This document shows positions 21,966 through 33,848 of a stretch of DNA of 64,000 bases, piece by piece. Every line of letters begins with the position of its first letter. Positions within the stretch are counted from its first letter, which is position 1. A program made the translations under genes and the position numbers. The stretch is from Rhizomys pruinosus (lineage: Eukaryota > Chordata > Mammalia > Rodentia > Spalacidae): positions 1,557,757 to 1,621,756 of the forward strand of contig VZQC01013712.1 of the NCBI GenBank assembly GCA_009823505.1, in the 5' to 3' direction. The notes beneath the pieces are model-generated. The model made no database searches and was not told where the DNA came from. It saw nothing but the letters and a program-made list of their open reading frames with translations.

Positions 21966-22394
21966 TTTCATGACAAAAGGTAATGTTTTGAATGTTTACT
22001 CTGCAGCTGGTGGAATTTTGAGGAGTTAGTAGTGGAAACTTTAGAGCATGAGGCCTAGATGAAAGAAGATAGCAACTGGGGGCATATCTTTGAAGGTAAT
22101 ATTTTGACCTTCATCTTGTCCTGCCATGAGGTGAGAAAGTTTGCTCCACTGTGCTTTCTGCTGTGATGTTATGCTTCATAATCAGCCTACTAGCAATCAA
22201 AATGCAGCCAATAGAGCTAAACATCTGAAACTATAAGTCAAAATGCATATTTCCTCTTTTATGTTGTTTTGGTCATGATAATGGAAAGGTAAGTAAAGAA
22301 TGCACTTGCTGGAGATTACAAAATTAATAAATAAAAGATGAAATTCAAACCTTTCAGGTTTGTATCCCAAAGCCAGTGATCCAAGTCACAATAC
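21966..22394. other. No feature recognised
   Basis: Unique-looking DNA; nothing coding. Confidence 0.5.
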
Positions 22395-22595
22395 TATTTT
22401 TGTATGGCTTATTTATTTAAATAAAATTTTATGTGTATGAGTGTTTTACTTGCATGTGTGCCTAGTGCCTGTGGAGGCGAGAAGGTGTCAGATGCCAGAA
22501 CTAGAGTTACAGACAGTTGTGCATCACCATGTAGGTGCTGGGACTAGAACCTGGATTAAATGCTCTTAACCATTGAGCAATCTCTCAGCCTGATT
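22395..22595 (-). mobile_element. B2-superfamily SINE, antisense, copy 1
   Basis: Reversed tail TTATTTAAATAAAATTTTAT, then GTGTTTTACTTGCATGTGTG, reversed body with CTAGAGTTACAGACAGTTGT, reversed B box GGACTAGAACCTGG and ATGCTCTTAACCATTGAGCA. Homologue at 32363-32563, which has a few extra bases (GTAAGTGCACAACA). Confidence 0.88.
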
Positions 22596-23901
22596 ACCAT
22601 TCTTTAAATTTGCAAAGTAATTTTTTTTTTTTTTTTTTATTTTTAAAGGTAATAAATATTCATTGTAGAAAATTTTTATAGTAATGGAATATAAAAAGAA
22701 TAATTATGTATTTGTAGACTTACCAATGAAAGTAATCAGTTAAGTTTAAAGTATGTATATATTATACTCCTCACACCCATATTATCTGCTAAAAAGGAAA
22801 CATTATTTTATAAATGAGATGTATTTTTGACACAATAGTTTGATTTGTGAATGCCTATAATAGAGAAAATATCCAGTTTATACAGAAATAATTATGTGAT
22901 ACCTGCCCACCAAATAGTTATTTATAATGGTCTAAATTAGAAAAAAATTCCAAATGTATATCCTAGTACATGTATTCTGGGTCATTTAGAGAACTGTAAG
23001 AGCCAAGATTATTAAAACTTTGCAAAAGTCTGGAAATCTTTATCACATAATATTAAGTTCTATAATGCAATGTACAAAATATACAACTATGCCATTATAA
23101 ATATATAACATTTAAGGATTTAAAAAAAAACACTAAAACTTATAAACAGGCGTAAAGAATTTTTATACAATGGTCATATTAAGGTAAATATTTTTATGTT
23201 TGCTATACATTTTACAAAATATTTGCAAAATATTTTTTCTAAATAACTGTCTTTTAAATAAACAAAATAGAAGAAAAATACTTCAAAGAACATGCCACCT
23301 GTCTATAATGCTAGCCTTGCCTTACTTGATGGAGAGGTAGAAATTCACTAGGTATGTCTAATGATTTTCTGAGGATAAATAAGCTGTCCAAGGACTATGA
23401 CTTTTCAACAACTACCAGACCTACCTTGTACAGAATATACTCTATCTCTGAGGATGCCTCATTTTTTTCAACTGAGTAGTTATGTCAGATCTATTTACTA
23501 GGCTCCAGTATACAGCCAATTGCTATACTTTCCTGGTTTGCTTTTAAGATGAAACATGACACACTAGTCCTTGAAAAGAGAGAAATGAGCTTTCCCTTAT
23601 GGTGGACTAGGAATTCAAAAAATTTATCAGACAAAGTAATATAATGTCATATTCAATTACCAGAACACCTTGGTTTAAAGGTTAAATTTATTACCAAAAA
23701 TTCTTCTTTTTCCTTAACTCAGTAAGTAATCTGCTGTACTTTCATGTACATTGAATAAGAAACAAGTTTAATATTACTATATAATTGATTGTTCATATAT
23801 TTTGTCCCAGAAACAATCTAGTTGTTTTGCTTCCTGGTTCAAGTTTTATAACTATAACTGAATTAGTTGTCCCATTACTACTTCAAGGGGAATAAACTGA
23901 G
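22596..23901. other. AT-rich unique DNA, no gene
   Basis: A T-run insertion of roughly 33 bp at 22621-22655 is absent from copy 2 at 32588. Otherwise no family recognised. Confidence 0.55.
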
Positions 23902-25262
23902 TGTGCTGGATAGCTTTAGTTGTGAATTTGACACACCTGGGTTCAGGGATCCTCAACTGGGGAATTGGCTCCATTGGACTGGCCTGTGGTTATGTCTGTG
24001 AGGTATCTTCTTGATGGTTGAGTGAATTGTGTGGACTCTGCCTACTGTGGGTGGTGCCACCCATGGGTGGGTTGTTCTGAATTGTATAAGAAAGCAGGCT
24101 GTACATGGGCCAGGAGGAGCAAGCTAGTAAGAAGCCTTCCTCCATGGTTTGTTCTTAGCTCCTGCACTCAGGTTCTTGCCTGAGCTCCTACCTTGACCTT
24201 CAGTGATGAACTGAGATCCAGTAGATGTAAGGTGAATAAACCCTTTCCTCCTCAGGTTGGTCTTAGAATGTTTTGTCACAGTGGTTGAAAGCAAATTAGA
24301 ACAGAAATTGGTAACAGGATCATAGTATATTGCTGTGACAGACTTGAACTTGGTGTTTTGGGGAGAATTGTGAAGTGTTTAGAACTTTGGGCTGGCTAAG
24401 TCATTGAGTGCTTAGAGTTTGCTCCTATGGAGTTTGGAACAGTTCTGCTGAAATAGCTGTAGATGATGGAGGCCTGGTTTGTAAAGTTTCAAAGGGATGA
24501 AAGACCATCAGGACTGGTATGATATTTTGAACTGAGAATCTATGGGTTCTGGTCAGTAGGGGCTGAAGAATCAGCTGTGATTAAGAAGAGACCAGAACCT
24601 GAAGTGAAACCTTTGTTTTACTGGGGCAATTGATACTGGTTAGTTAAGTCTAAAATGTAGGCTGTGATTAAGAAGAGACCAGTATGGTCAAGGTGAAATC
24701 TGGGAAGACCAGCATCATCAAGGTGAACTCTTCTGGGAAGAATTTTCAAAGGGTCAGCACACAGAATATGTGGTCCAAAGGAAGCCCAAGCCTCCATCTC
24801 AGGCTGGAAGAAGTACTTGGTAATGTGTAAGAGTCTCCTGCATTGTTCTGATATTGAATTTGTGACAGATTCACAGAGAGAAGTTGAGACTTGCTACCCT
24901 GAGAGGCCAGGAAGAGCCATTGGTGAAAGTGCAGCCACAGTTGCAGTGAAGACTCCCAGGATTGAAGGGAACAATGAAGAGAATCTGAGGCTTTGCACCT
25001 TGAGAGGCCAGAAGAGACCATTGATGAGGGTGCAGTTTCAGTGGAGACCTCAGGTTTTTGGAGATGCCAGGACCAGGAGATGATGACCAAATCCAGCAGC
25101 AGGTGTGAAATGGAGCCAACTTGGACCTTAGAGACAAGCTGTGTGGGTGTGGATGGCAGAGTTAGAGAAGCAGAGCTGCTGAAACTCTTCGGAGCACAGA
25201 AGATTATGTGTGAATCTCAGATGTCCAGCCTTGATCTGATTTGGTGAATGAAGGTTTTATTT
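23902..25262 (+). mobile_element. RMER/MaLR-like LTR element, 5' LTR and internal part, truncated (copy 1)
   Basis: The LTR 23902-24303 starts TGTGCTGGATAG and ends ATTAGAACA, with a polyadenylation region GTGAATAAACCCTTTCCTCC. The internal sequence starts GAAATTGGTAACAGGATC, a primer-binding-site-like stretch, and shows AAGAAGAGACCAG twice (24582, 24670) and an AGAGGCCAG motif twice (24902, 25001). It is non-coding. It runs to the B1 at 25272 and then stops: no 3' LTR follows, unlike copy 2, where the whole element is present to 36401. Confidence 0.85.
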
Positions 25263-25420
25263 AAGAGTGCCCGCTGGGCGTGGTGGCGCATGCCTTTAAT
25301 CCTAGCACTTGGGAGGCAGAGGCAGCAGGATCTTTGTGAGTTCAAGGCCAGTCTGGTCTACAGAGTGAGCTTCAGGCCAGCTGGAACTTAAAGGGAGACC
25401 TTGTCTCAAAAATACCAAAA
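25263..25420 (+). mobile_element. B1 SINE at end of copy 1, probably chimeric
   Basis: The left target copy AAGAGTGCC (25263-25271) and the first half match the B1 at 35232. The second half (GTGAGCTTCAGGCCAGCTGG, AACTTAAAGGGAGA) matches instead the separate B1 at 35502. No AAGAGTGCC follows the tail, whereas copy 2 has it at 35412-35420. Confidence 0.85.
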
Positions 25421-25712
25421 AAAGAATTTCCTTTCTATTTTCTGCTGCAGTTGTGCAGTTAGACATGCTTTCTCTTCTCAGCTGCTGACTAGAAGAACTC
25501 CACTCTAGTCATCAGGATATAAGTTTCTTTGAATGGCATTCTCACTGCCTGTTGTGAAGAGAATAAGATTCTCTCCCTCCCCCCCCTTCCTCCATCCCTC
25601 CCTTCCTCCATTCCTTTCATTCCTGGTGTTCATGCTCATTTTTCATACTATCAATATTCCCAACTACACACACATTTACACATATGTACACATGTATGTG
25701 TAGAATGTCTAG

Positions 25713-25744
<32 letters not shown>
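25421..25744. other. Orphan contig tail with CT tract and TA microsatellite
   Basis: 324 bases with no match to the sequence following the homologous B1s in copy 2. Holds a pyrimidine tract at 25571-25620 (CTCCCTCC type), CACACATTTACACATATGTA, and (TA)n at 25716-25744 that ends at the N. Confidence 0.7.
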
Positions 25745-25745
25745 N
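25745..25745. other. Single ambiguous base N: likely contig join
   Basis: One N inside a TA repeat. The next base begins copy 2 of the duplicated block at the exact homologue of 15903. Some scaffolders write a lone N where contigs are thought to abut or overlap. Confidence 0.85.
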
Positions 25746-26312
25746 CATTGTATGAATTATATGAAAGCTCAATAAAATTGCTATAAAAATTCAAATCTAA
25801 AAGGAAATTGATGATTTATAAATTCATGTAAAATAACGCATAAGGTAAATCAAAAAGAGACAACAGATTAAAACAGACACATAACAAAGAAAGGAAACTC
25901 AAAATTAAATAATACAAAGTCTCCAGACTGGAAAAAAAAATAAAGCTCCAAGGTGTTGTTGGATTCACAACAGAAATTTATCAGGCCTTCAAAGAAGATC
26001 TCCAAAACAAATAGGGGATGGAGTCTAAATACAGTCAAACTGTTTTATATATAAATGGAAAAATTTTAATATTTTTTTTCAAAAAGATAAATGTAGTATT
26101 CATGTATAGGAATTAAGGGGTCTGGGGTACAGCTTATAGTGGTATCTAATGAATAGCAAGTGGCCAGAGTTGATGCTAAACAGGGAAAGTCTATTCTCAT
26201 CACAACCAATAATTATTTTGGCCCAAGTGTCCACAGTCTTATGATTCTGTGTTTACCATTATTAAGAGGAAAAGTGACTAGAAATAGCCCCCACCCCCCC
26301 ACCCCCCCCCAT

Positions 26313-26842
26313 CAACTATATATGTTCTCCTAATAACAGAGCTTCTTAACTTTTTTCTATTCACAAATGCATTTCACTTGAGAAATTTTTATAGCACCCC
26401 AGGTATATAGTGTATATAAAATAGATATAACAAATAAAATATTTTGGATGTTAAAATATCAGTAAAGAAATTATATTAAAAACAAGTCCATTGCATACAT
26501 GTAATTTGTCATTTGTTTAAGTAGAAGTATACTTGTTAATTAATGATATGGATATTGTATTTTTGATATAAATGTTAAATATGAACTGATATTGAACTGA
26601 GGAAGGAATCTACAAGAGTTTTCATTATGATAATTAAATTGAAATTTTGATTTAAATATCTACTGCTACCTCATTCTGCATAAATATGTAGTTAAAATAG
26701 CAGTAGTATATTTAGTACCATTTCAGTAATTATTAGAATTTTCATCCTGTTCCCAAGCCAAATTTTGGTTAATGAGTCTTTATGACTCTCAAGTTAGCAA
26801 CACAAAGACAAGTTTTAAGAATCAATTATTCTAAATCCAAAG
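26313..26842. other. AT-rich unique DNA, no gene (copy 2)
   Basis: Homologue of about 16434-16961 with many small indels. Nothing coding. Confidence 0.5.
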
Positions 26843-28970
26843 ATGTATGTGGTTGTTTGAATGATAGTGTCCCCACATAGGCTCTAGAATACAAGAACGT
26901 TTTGTCTCCAGTTGGGTGGCGCTGTTTATGGAGGTCTTAGAAGTGTGGCCATGCTAGATGAAATACGTTATTGGGGGTAGGCTTAATGAGTTCAACAAGC
27001 TCGTGGTCACAAAAATCGCCCTCATCTACTGATTATCCTGTGTTCTTTGCTAAATGTGACCCTCGGTTTAACTGCTCCAGTCTCTAGCCACCACGCCTCC
27101 CACCAAAATGGATTTCAATAATTCCCTAACTGGTCAATCGTAAGCTCAAAATAAACTCTTCTTTAATAAGTCACTTGTCATGGTGTTTTATCACAAGCAC
27201 AGAAAAGTGGACTAATACAGTATTGGTACCAGAGAGTGGGCTGTTGAGCTGTGAAGAACCTGACCATTGTGGATCGTTTATGGAAGGAAATGTGGAAGAC
27301 ATTTGGAACTTTGGGCCTAGAAAAGCTGTTGATACTGTAAATCAAGCTAAGGACATTTCTACTTAGAGGCTTGGAATAAAGCATTGCTGCAAAAGATTGG
27401 GTTCCAGAGGAGGATAAAGACTTAAGGCAGCAACTGGGATATTTTAAATAAGCAGCTCATGGCAGCAGTATTCCCACAGCCCAAATGCTTGCTAAGCTAA
27501 GTTGAAAAGCAATATGGACTGATGCTCTTGGTGGGGATATTTCAAGACAGTCTAATTTAGAAATGGTGGCGTGGCTTATTAATGGTGAATATTGTTGCAG
27601 ATCTACTGAAGAAGAGCAGATCGCGGCAAAAGAAATGCAGAATGTTTGCATTTTGGATCTGATAACTGCACTAGGAAGATTAAAGGGTGGGGCCAAGGCA
27701 TTGTTGAAAGAAAGCTCCCTTCAATAGAAAAGATTAAAAGCAATGTAAGGAGAGGCCTGAGATTTACAAGTAAACAAAACAGAATCAAGTACCTTCAGGG
27801 CAAGACCACACCCAGGCTATCCTCTAACATATCCAGGGCAGAGAAAAGTTAAAAATGTGGTTGAAATAGGCCAAAATCCATCCCAAACTTGCAGACAAAC
27901 CTGGCACTTCATTACAGTTTGGTGCTGGCTTTAGAGTTATGAAGTTTGCAAGAGTGAGGGGGTCTTCAGTACTTCCTCCACGGTTTCAGAGAGCGCCAAG
28001 GTCAGCAGAGCAGCGCCAGGAGTGTCCTGCATAAAGCTAAGCCCGAATAGGCATTGCCATGAAGCTGTGAGTGTAGAGTCTGGTTTTTGGGGGGGCCCAG
28101 GGGGGGGGAAAAGAGGACCCACCAAGAAGACATTCGAGATGCCAGACCTGAGAGATATTTGCCAAGGAGAGCTGCATACAGGGAAGTGGTACCAGCCTAA
28201 GGAAAGAGATGTATGTTGCAAGCAAAGCTGGGAAGAGCTGAGCCATCTAAGCCCTTGGGAAGTCAAAGTCCAGAAGTTGCATGTAGAGCTACTGGACCTG
28301 GTGTTGCCCTGCAGGTTTTCGGTCTTGTTTTTGGTCCGGTTATTCCTCACTATGCCTCTATTCTTCCATTTTGGGATGGGAATGTGTATTCAGTTCCACT
28401 ATTTGGGAGTTTGTAATTGTCTTTTGATTTTACAAGGAGCTTACAGTTAAGAGATTGGCCTGAGTCTCAGAAGAGTCCTCGGACTGTGGACTTTTGAATG
28501 CATTGAGACTGGTAAAGACTGGTTGGGACTTTGAAGCTGGACTGAATGCATTTTGCATTTTTATATGGTCAGGAGTCTATGGGGTCCAGGGAGTGGAATG
28601 TTGGTGTTAATTGATGTCCCCCATAGGCTCTAGTATTCAGGACATTGTCTCCAGTTGGTGGCACTGTTTCTCGGAGGTCTTAGAAGGTGTGGCCGTGCTG
28701 AGGAAGTGCGTTGTTGGGAGCAGGCTTAGTGAGTTTAACAGCCTTTGTGGGTCTTACAGTTGCCCTCTCTCTTGCTTCCTGTGCTCTTTGCGTTTGAATG
28801 TGGGAAACCTTGGTTTTCTGCTCCAGTCTCCAGCCGCGATGCCTCCTGCCACAATGGACTTTAATTCCCTGGAATGTCAATCATAAGCTCAAATAAACTC
28901 TTCCTTTTATAAAGTTCCTTGGTCATTGGTGTTTTATCACAGCAACAGAAAGTACTTAAATAACAATGTA
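26843..28970 (+). mobile_element. Complete ORR1-like MaLR element, copy 2
   Basis: Same element and same ATGTA target duplication (26843-26847 and 28966-28970) as copy 1. The 5' LTR is 26848-27219, the internal region 27220-28598 and the 3' LTR 28599-28965. Dense one- to several-base indels relative to copy 1 occur in both LTRs and the internal part. Identical target site and orientation show one insertion event, seen twice. Confidence 0.92.
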
Positions 28971-29057
28971 CTAGTGATAACTTTATATGCTAATAAATTG
29001 ATTACAGGAAAATATCAAAATTACTTCTCTGGAATTAAACCACTGCCATGTTTAGGA

Positions 29058-29060
<3 letters not shown>

Positions 29061-29101
<41 letters not shown>

Positions 29102-29180
29102 GGTATATATATATATTATTTGTATATATATATATATATACATTACATACCATACATATATTACATATGTATATATAAAT
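29061..29180. repeat. TA-rich compound microsatellite, copy 2
   Basis: Pure TA run longer than in copy 1 (29062-29098), then ATTATTTGTATATATA and CATTACATACCATACATATT. Confidence 0.95.
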
Positions 29181-29184
29181 TTAA

Positions 29185-29689
29185 AAAAATCACTCAGTTC
29201 ATGACAGTCAGTAATCTTGAATCTACGTCAACATGTTTTAGGCAGTGTGCATTGTGTCATGTGGTGTGGTAACATACACAGTGCAAAGTGCACATACTGA
29301 ATTTTCAGAATCAAGTTTGCAGTGACATTGTGTGGCACAATATGGATAAGCACTGCAATATATGTCTCAGGCTCATTATGCATTTATTTTGAATTAATTT
29401 TTGGTTGTTGCATATTCAGTAATCTTTTACTATTGTCCACTTATGTGTGAAAGCAAATTTTTGGCCATGTAAACCCAGATGGGGTCACATACACAGTTTA
29501 ACAAACTGTTGTTTACAGCAATAAACTTAAATTAAAAAAATATAATTTTATACCTGTGAGAAATTGTGGAGACATGACTTTCATAAGGCAGCCTTTATAA
29601 GATGATACCAACCTTGCATGATGATCATTATACAAATGAATTATGTATTACAACACATCCACAAACAGTAAAAACAGAATTTATTTTGA
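29185..29689. other. Unique DNA, no gene (copy 2)
   Basis: Nearly identical to 19225-19722; the visible differences are a few bases around 29518-29555. Confidence 0.5.
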
Positions 29690-29865
29690 GTGTTTATTAG
29701 ACATAGTGTCAAGCTCTTTATTACATTAACCTGATTAATCTTCAAAGCAACACTATGAGGTAGGTAATATTATTAACCCCACATTACATTATAGAAAATG
29801 AGTCTCAGAGAAGTTACCTTGTCAAAGATTACATAACTAAGAAATGATCCTTTCCAGGGTCACAT
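29690..29865 (-). repeat. MIR SINE relic, antisense, copy 2
   Basis: Same blocks as at 19725 (TATGAGGTAGGTAATATTAT, GAGTCTCAGAGAAGTTACCT). Confidence 0.65.
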
Positions 29866-30525
29866 CAAGTTTGATGACCTCATTGGAATACACCATTAAA
29901 CTCTATAATATATGTGGACTTCTCTAAGGACTTACACTTGGTTCCATAGTTAGCAAGGATTCCACACATTGATAAATCCATTTCCAGTTGTGTGTGTTGT
30001 GTGCGTGTGTGTGTGTGCATCTGTGTTTTATTTGAGGAGAATTTCAGGGGAAAATACTGATATAAATCAATGAATTTTTAAAAAGATTCTCTATCAAGTC
30101 TAAAGCCACTCTGTATGTCATTTGATGGAAGAGGCCATTGGTAATCAGCTTATTTCGAACTCAATTCCACATTTATACTCCTTTCAGACTTGCAGCTAGC
30201 TTTCTATCTCACCAAGGACAACTTGTGTATTATCTCTGCTAAAAGTAGAGAAACCTGTTTCAAATCGCTACATTTACTCTTGGTTTCAATGTTAAGTCAA
30301 TTGCACAAAGAATTCAATTAAAAAAAATGGCTTTAAAAACGGAATAGTCCCCCCACACCCCTTATACGCAAGCTGCTTATGATATCCAGGGGCTACAGTG
30401 CATGTTAGAAATGTAAGAACCCCATTCAGTCAAAGCCAGCTATACTCCTGCTAGCTTGTGACATCAATGTTAATCCTTTCCCTTAAAACCGGCATTACAA
30501 AGGCCTGACAGTCTTTTTTTTTCAG
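29866..30525. other. Unique DNA with GT tract (copy 2)
   Basis: Counterpart of 19906-20568. The GT tract at about 29990-30018 differs by a small interruption. Confidence 0.5.
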
Positions 30526-30637
30526 GGCCTTTCAAGTCAGATCTTATTTTCCTGCTGTCACAAAATGCAGCAGTCAGTCGGTATGACACCTACTTCTCCA
30601 TTTGGTAGAAGGCTCTTCTGTGACAATGAAAATGAAG
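30526..30637 (+). other. Exon-like segment, 112 nt, product unknown (copy 2)
   Basis: Identical to 20569-20680, including the acceptor-like tract, the ATG and the GAAG/GTACTT donor-like end. See the copy 1 entry. Confidence 0.3.
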
Positions 30638-30644
30638 GTACTTT

Positions 30645-31742
30645 CTTTTCTGATGGATTTTAGAGCATATTCAGAGGCAGAGCTTTTGTTTCTTCATGGG
30701 AAGTATCTCAGCACTTCAGTAGTTTTTGTTTCTCTTATTTTTATGACAAAAAAATGTGCTGCCTAAAGAAACCAAAAGTGAAATGCCTGGAGTTCATTCT
30801 CTGCATTGTGTGTTCAAAGCCCTCAATATTCCTAAACATCTTTCATCTCACTTTATTTTCCTCAGATGTGGAGTCACTGACTTTGGTTTATAGGAGTTAA
30901 TAAACTGCATTTCCTAATACAATCAGAGTTTATTATGCCCAAGTGAGAGGCATATTGTTCTATAGCTTTGTATTATTAATATCCCCCTCTCTGTGTGTAT
31001 GTGTGATGTGTGTTTTGTTGTAGGTTTACAGCATTATATGATCAGATTTGAGATGAAAATAAGATGGATATTGCTTCTGACCTTAGTAGTTCAGATAATA
31101 ACTTCTTATCTGGAGCCTGTCACAAAGGGGACAACAGTTTTGTCCTGATCTTCAAATGTCTTATTACCTTCCTCATATGCTTTTCATATTGTTTCCCAGA
31201 GTGTGTGATTTTCCTATTATGCTCTGGAATGGCTATGCAGACACGTGGCTTAGGTGTATTCCTGGGCTCATGCCATGACTAGCATACACCATCAGTTGGT
31301 GTCTGTAAATTAGAAGATTAGGAAAATGAGGTCCCTAACTGCCTCCTGAGGAAACATTTTGCTTAAGTTCAATGCCAATCATAGAGTTGTAATGATATAC
31401 AAAGATTAATTTTGAAAGACAGCTTTACTATCCTCTCATGTTCAAGTGAGAGCTAATTATGGAATGTAACCATGGCTCTCTGGTTATCATGATTTCACCT
31501 TCAATGAAATTCATCTGGAGAACAGAGATGACAGTATATACATATGGAATAGCCAAATGATCTTGGCCTGTGATTTTGTTTCTCACATTGCTTCACTTCT
31601 TTATTTAAATCAAGCATATTTGTCCCAGGAATAGATGCACTGGACCACATTGTCAACATTAGAATTTCAGAGTTATGATCAGAATGAGGATTGGGAAATG
31701 TGAATTGCTGTTTCCAACCTAAATAACGCTTGTTGACATTTA
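30645..31742. other. Unique DNA; 72-codon frame repeated (copy 2)
   Basis: Contains the frame 31064-31282 with the same protein as 21106-21324. No known domain. Confidence 0.45.
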
Positions 31743-31923
31743 TGGTGGTGTTTGTAGTATGGCAGATATTGTTCTCAGTAATTTACATGCAGCTCATGAA
31801 TTCTCACAATACATATTATATAATCTAAACACCATTTTGACATATACACCATTATTCTTCCAATAAACAAGCAATCTAGACACAGCAAGATTAACGTAGT
31901 GCCATTGCCATTTGGATCTGGAA
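31743..31923 (-). repeat. Probable MIR relic, antisense, copy 2
   Basis: Same sequence as 21785-21965. Confidence 0.45.
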
Positions 31924-32362
31924 TTTCATGACAAAAGGTAATGTTTTGAATGTTTACTCTGCAGCTGGTGGAATTTTGAGGAGTTAGTAGTGGAAACTTT
32001 AGAGCATGAGGCCTAGATGAAAGAAGATAGCAACTGGGGGCATATCTTTGAAGGTAATATTTTGACCTTCATCTTGTCCTGCCATGAGGTGAGAAAGTTT
32101 GCTCCACTGTGCTTTCTGCTGTGATGTTATGCTTCATAATCAGCCTACTAGCAATCAAAATGCAGCCAATAGAGCTAAACATCTGAAACTATAAGTCAAA
32201 ATGCATATTCCTCTTTGTATTGTTTTGCGTTCATGATAATGGAAAGGTTAAGTAAAGAATCACTTGCGGGAGATTACAAATTAATAAATAAAGATGAAAT
32301 TCAAAACCTTTCAGGTTTGTATCCCAAAGCCAGTGATCCAAGTCACAATACTATTTTTGTAT

Positions 32363-32563
32363 GGCTTATTTATTTAAATAAATTTTATGTGTATTGAGTG
32401 TTTTACCTGCAAGTAAGTGCACAACATGTGTGCAATGCCTGTGGAGGCGAGAAGGTGTCAGATGCCAGAACTAGAGTTACAGACAGTTGTGCATCCACCA
32501 TGTAGGTGCTGGGGACTAGAACCTGGATTAAATGCTCTTAACCATTGAGCAATCTCTCAGCCT
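32363..32563 (-). mobile_element. B2-superfamily SINE, antisense, copy 2
   Basis: Counterpart of 22395-22595 with small indels. It has an extra GTAAGTGCACAACATGTGTG-type stretch where copy 1 reads CATGTGTGCCTAGTG. Confidence 0.87.
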
Positions 32564-33848
32564 GATTACCATTCTTTAAATTTGCAAAGTAATAAATATT
32601 CATTGTAGAAAATTTTTATAGTAATGGAATATAAAAAGAATAATTATGTATTTGTAGACTTACCAATGAAAGTAATCAGTATTTAAGTTAAAGGTATGTA
32701 TATATTATATCCTCACCACCCATATTAATCTGCTTAAATAAGGGAAACATTATTTTATAAATGAGATGTATTTTTGACACAATAGTTTGATTTGTGAATG
32801 CCTATAATAGAGAAAATATCCAGTTTATACAGAAATAATTATGTGATACCTGCCCACCAAATAGTTATTTATAATGGTCTAAATTTAGAAAAAAATCCAA
32901 ATGTAATCCTAGTACATGTATTCTGGGTCATTTAGAGAACTGTAAGAGCCAAGATTATTAAAACTTTGCAAAAGTCTGGAAATCTTTATCACATAATATT
33001 AAGTTCTATAATGCAATGTACAAAATATACAACTATGCCATTATAAATATATAACATTTAAGGATTTAAAAAAAACACTAAAATATAAACAGGCGTAAAG
33101 AATTTTTATACAATGGTCATATTAAGGTAAATATTTTTATGTTTGCTATACATTTTTACAAAATTTTTTGCAAAAATATTTTTTACTAAATAACTGTCTT
33201 TTAAATAAACAAAATAGAAGAAAAATACTTCAAAGAACATGCCACCTGTCTATAATGCTAGCCTTGCCTTACTTGATGGAGAGGTAGAAATTCACTAGGT
33301 ATGTCTAATGATTTTCTGAGGATAAATAAGCTGTCCAAGGACTATGACTTTTCAACAACTACCAGACCTACCTTGTACAGAATATACTCTATCTCTGAGG
33401 ATGCCTCATTTTTTTCAACTGAGTAGTTATGTCAGATCTATTTACTAGGCTCCAGTATACAGCCAATTGCTATACTTTCCTGGTTTGCTTTTAAGATGAA
33501 ACATGACACACTAGTCCTTGAAAAGAGAGAAATGAGCTTTCCCTTATGGTGGACTAGGAATTCAAAAAATTTATCAGACAAAGTAATATAATGTCATATT
33601 CAATTACCAGAACACCTTGGTTTAAAGGTTAAATTTATTACCAAAAATTCTTCTTTTTCCTTAACTCAGTAAGTAATCTGCTGTACTTTCATGTACATTG
33701 AATAAGAAACAAGTTTAATATTACTATATAATTGATTGTTCATATATTTTGTCCCAGAAACAATCTAGTTGTTTTGCTTCCTGGTTCAAGTTTTATAACT
33801 ATAACTGAATTAGTTGTCCCATTACTACTTCAAGGGGAATAAACTGAG
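32564..33848. other. AT-rich unique DNA, no gene (copy 2)
   Basis: Counterpart of 22596-23901 without the 33-bp T-rich insert. Nothing coding. Confidence 0.55.

Larger units (their letters stand above)
15903..25271. repeat. Large duplicated block, copy 1
   Basis: From CATTGTATGAATTATATGAA to TTAAGAGTGCC, the order and sequence match 25746-35231. Paired anchors: ORR1 target site 16962 with 26843, its right partner 19010 with 28966, exon-like segment 20569 with 30526, open frame 21106 with 31064, block end 25261 with 35221. The contents are annotated separately. Probably the end of one contig overlapping the start of the next, although a real tandem duplication is not excluded by sequence alone. 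Confidence 0.97.
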
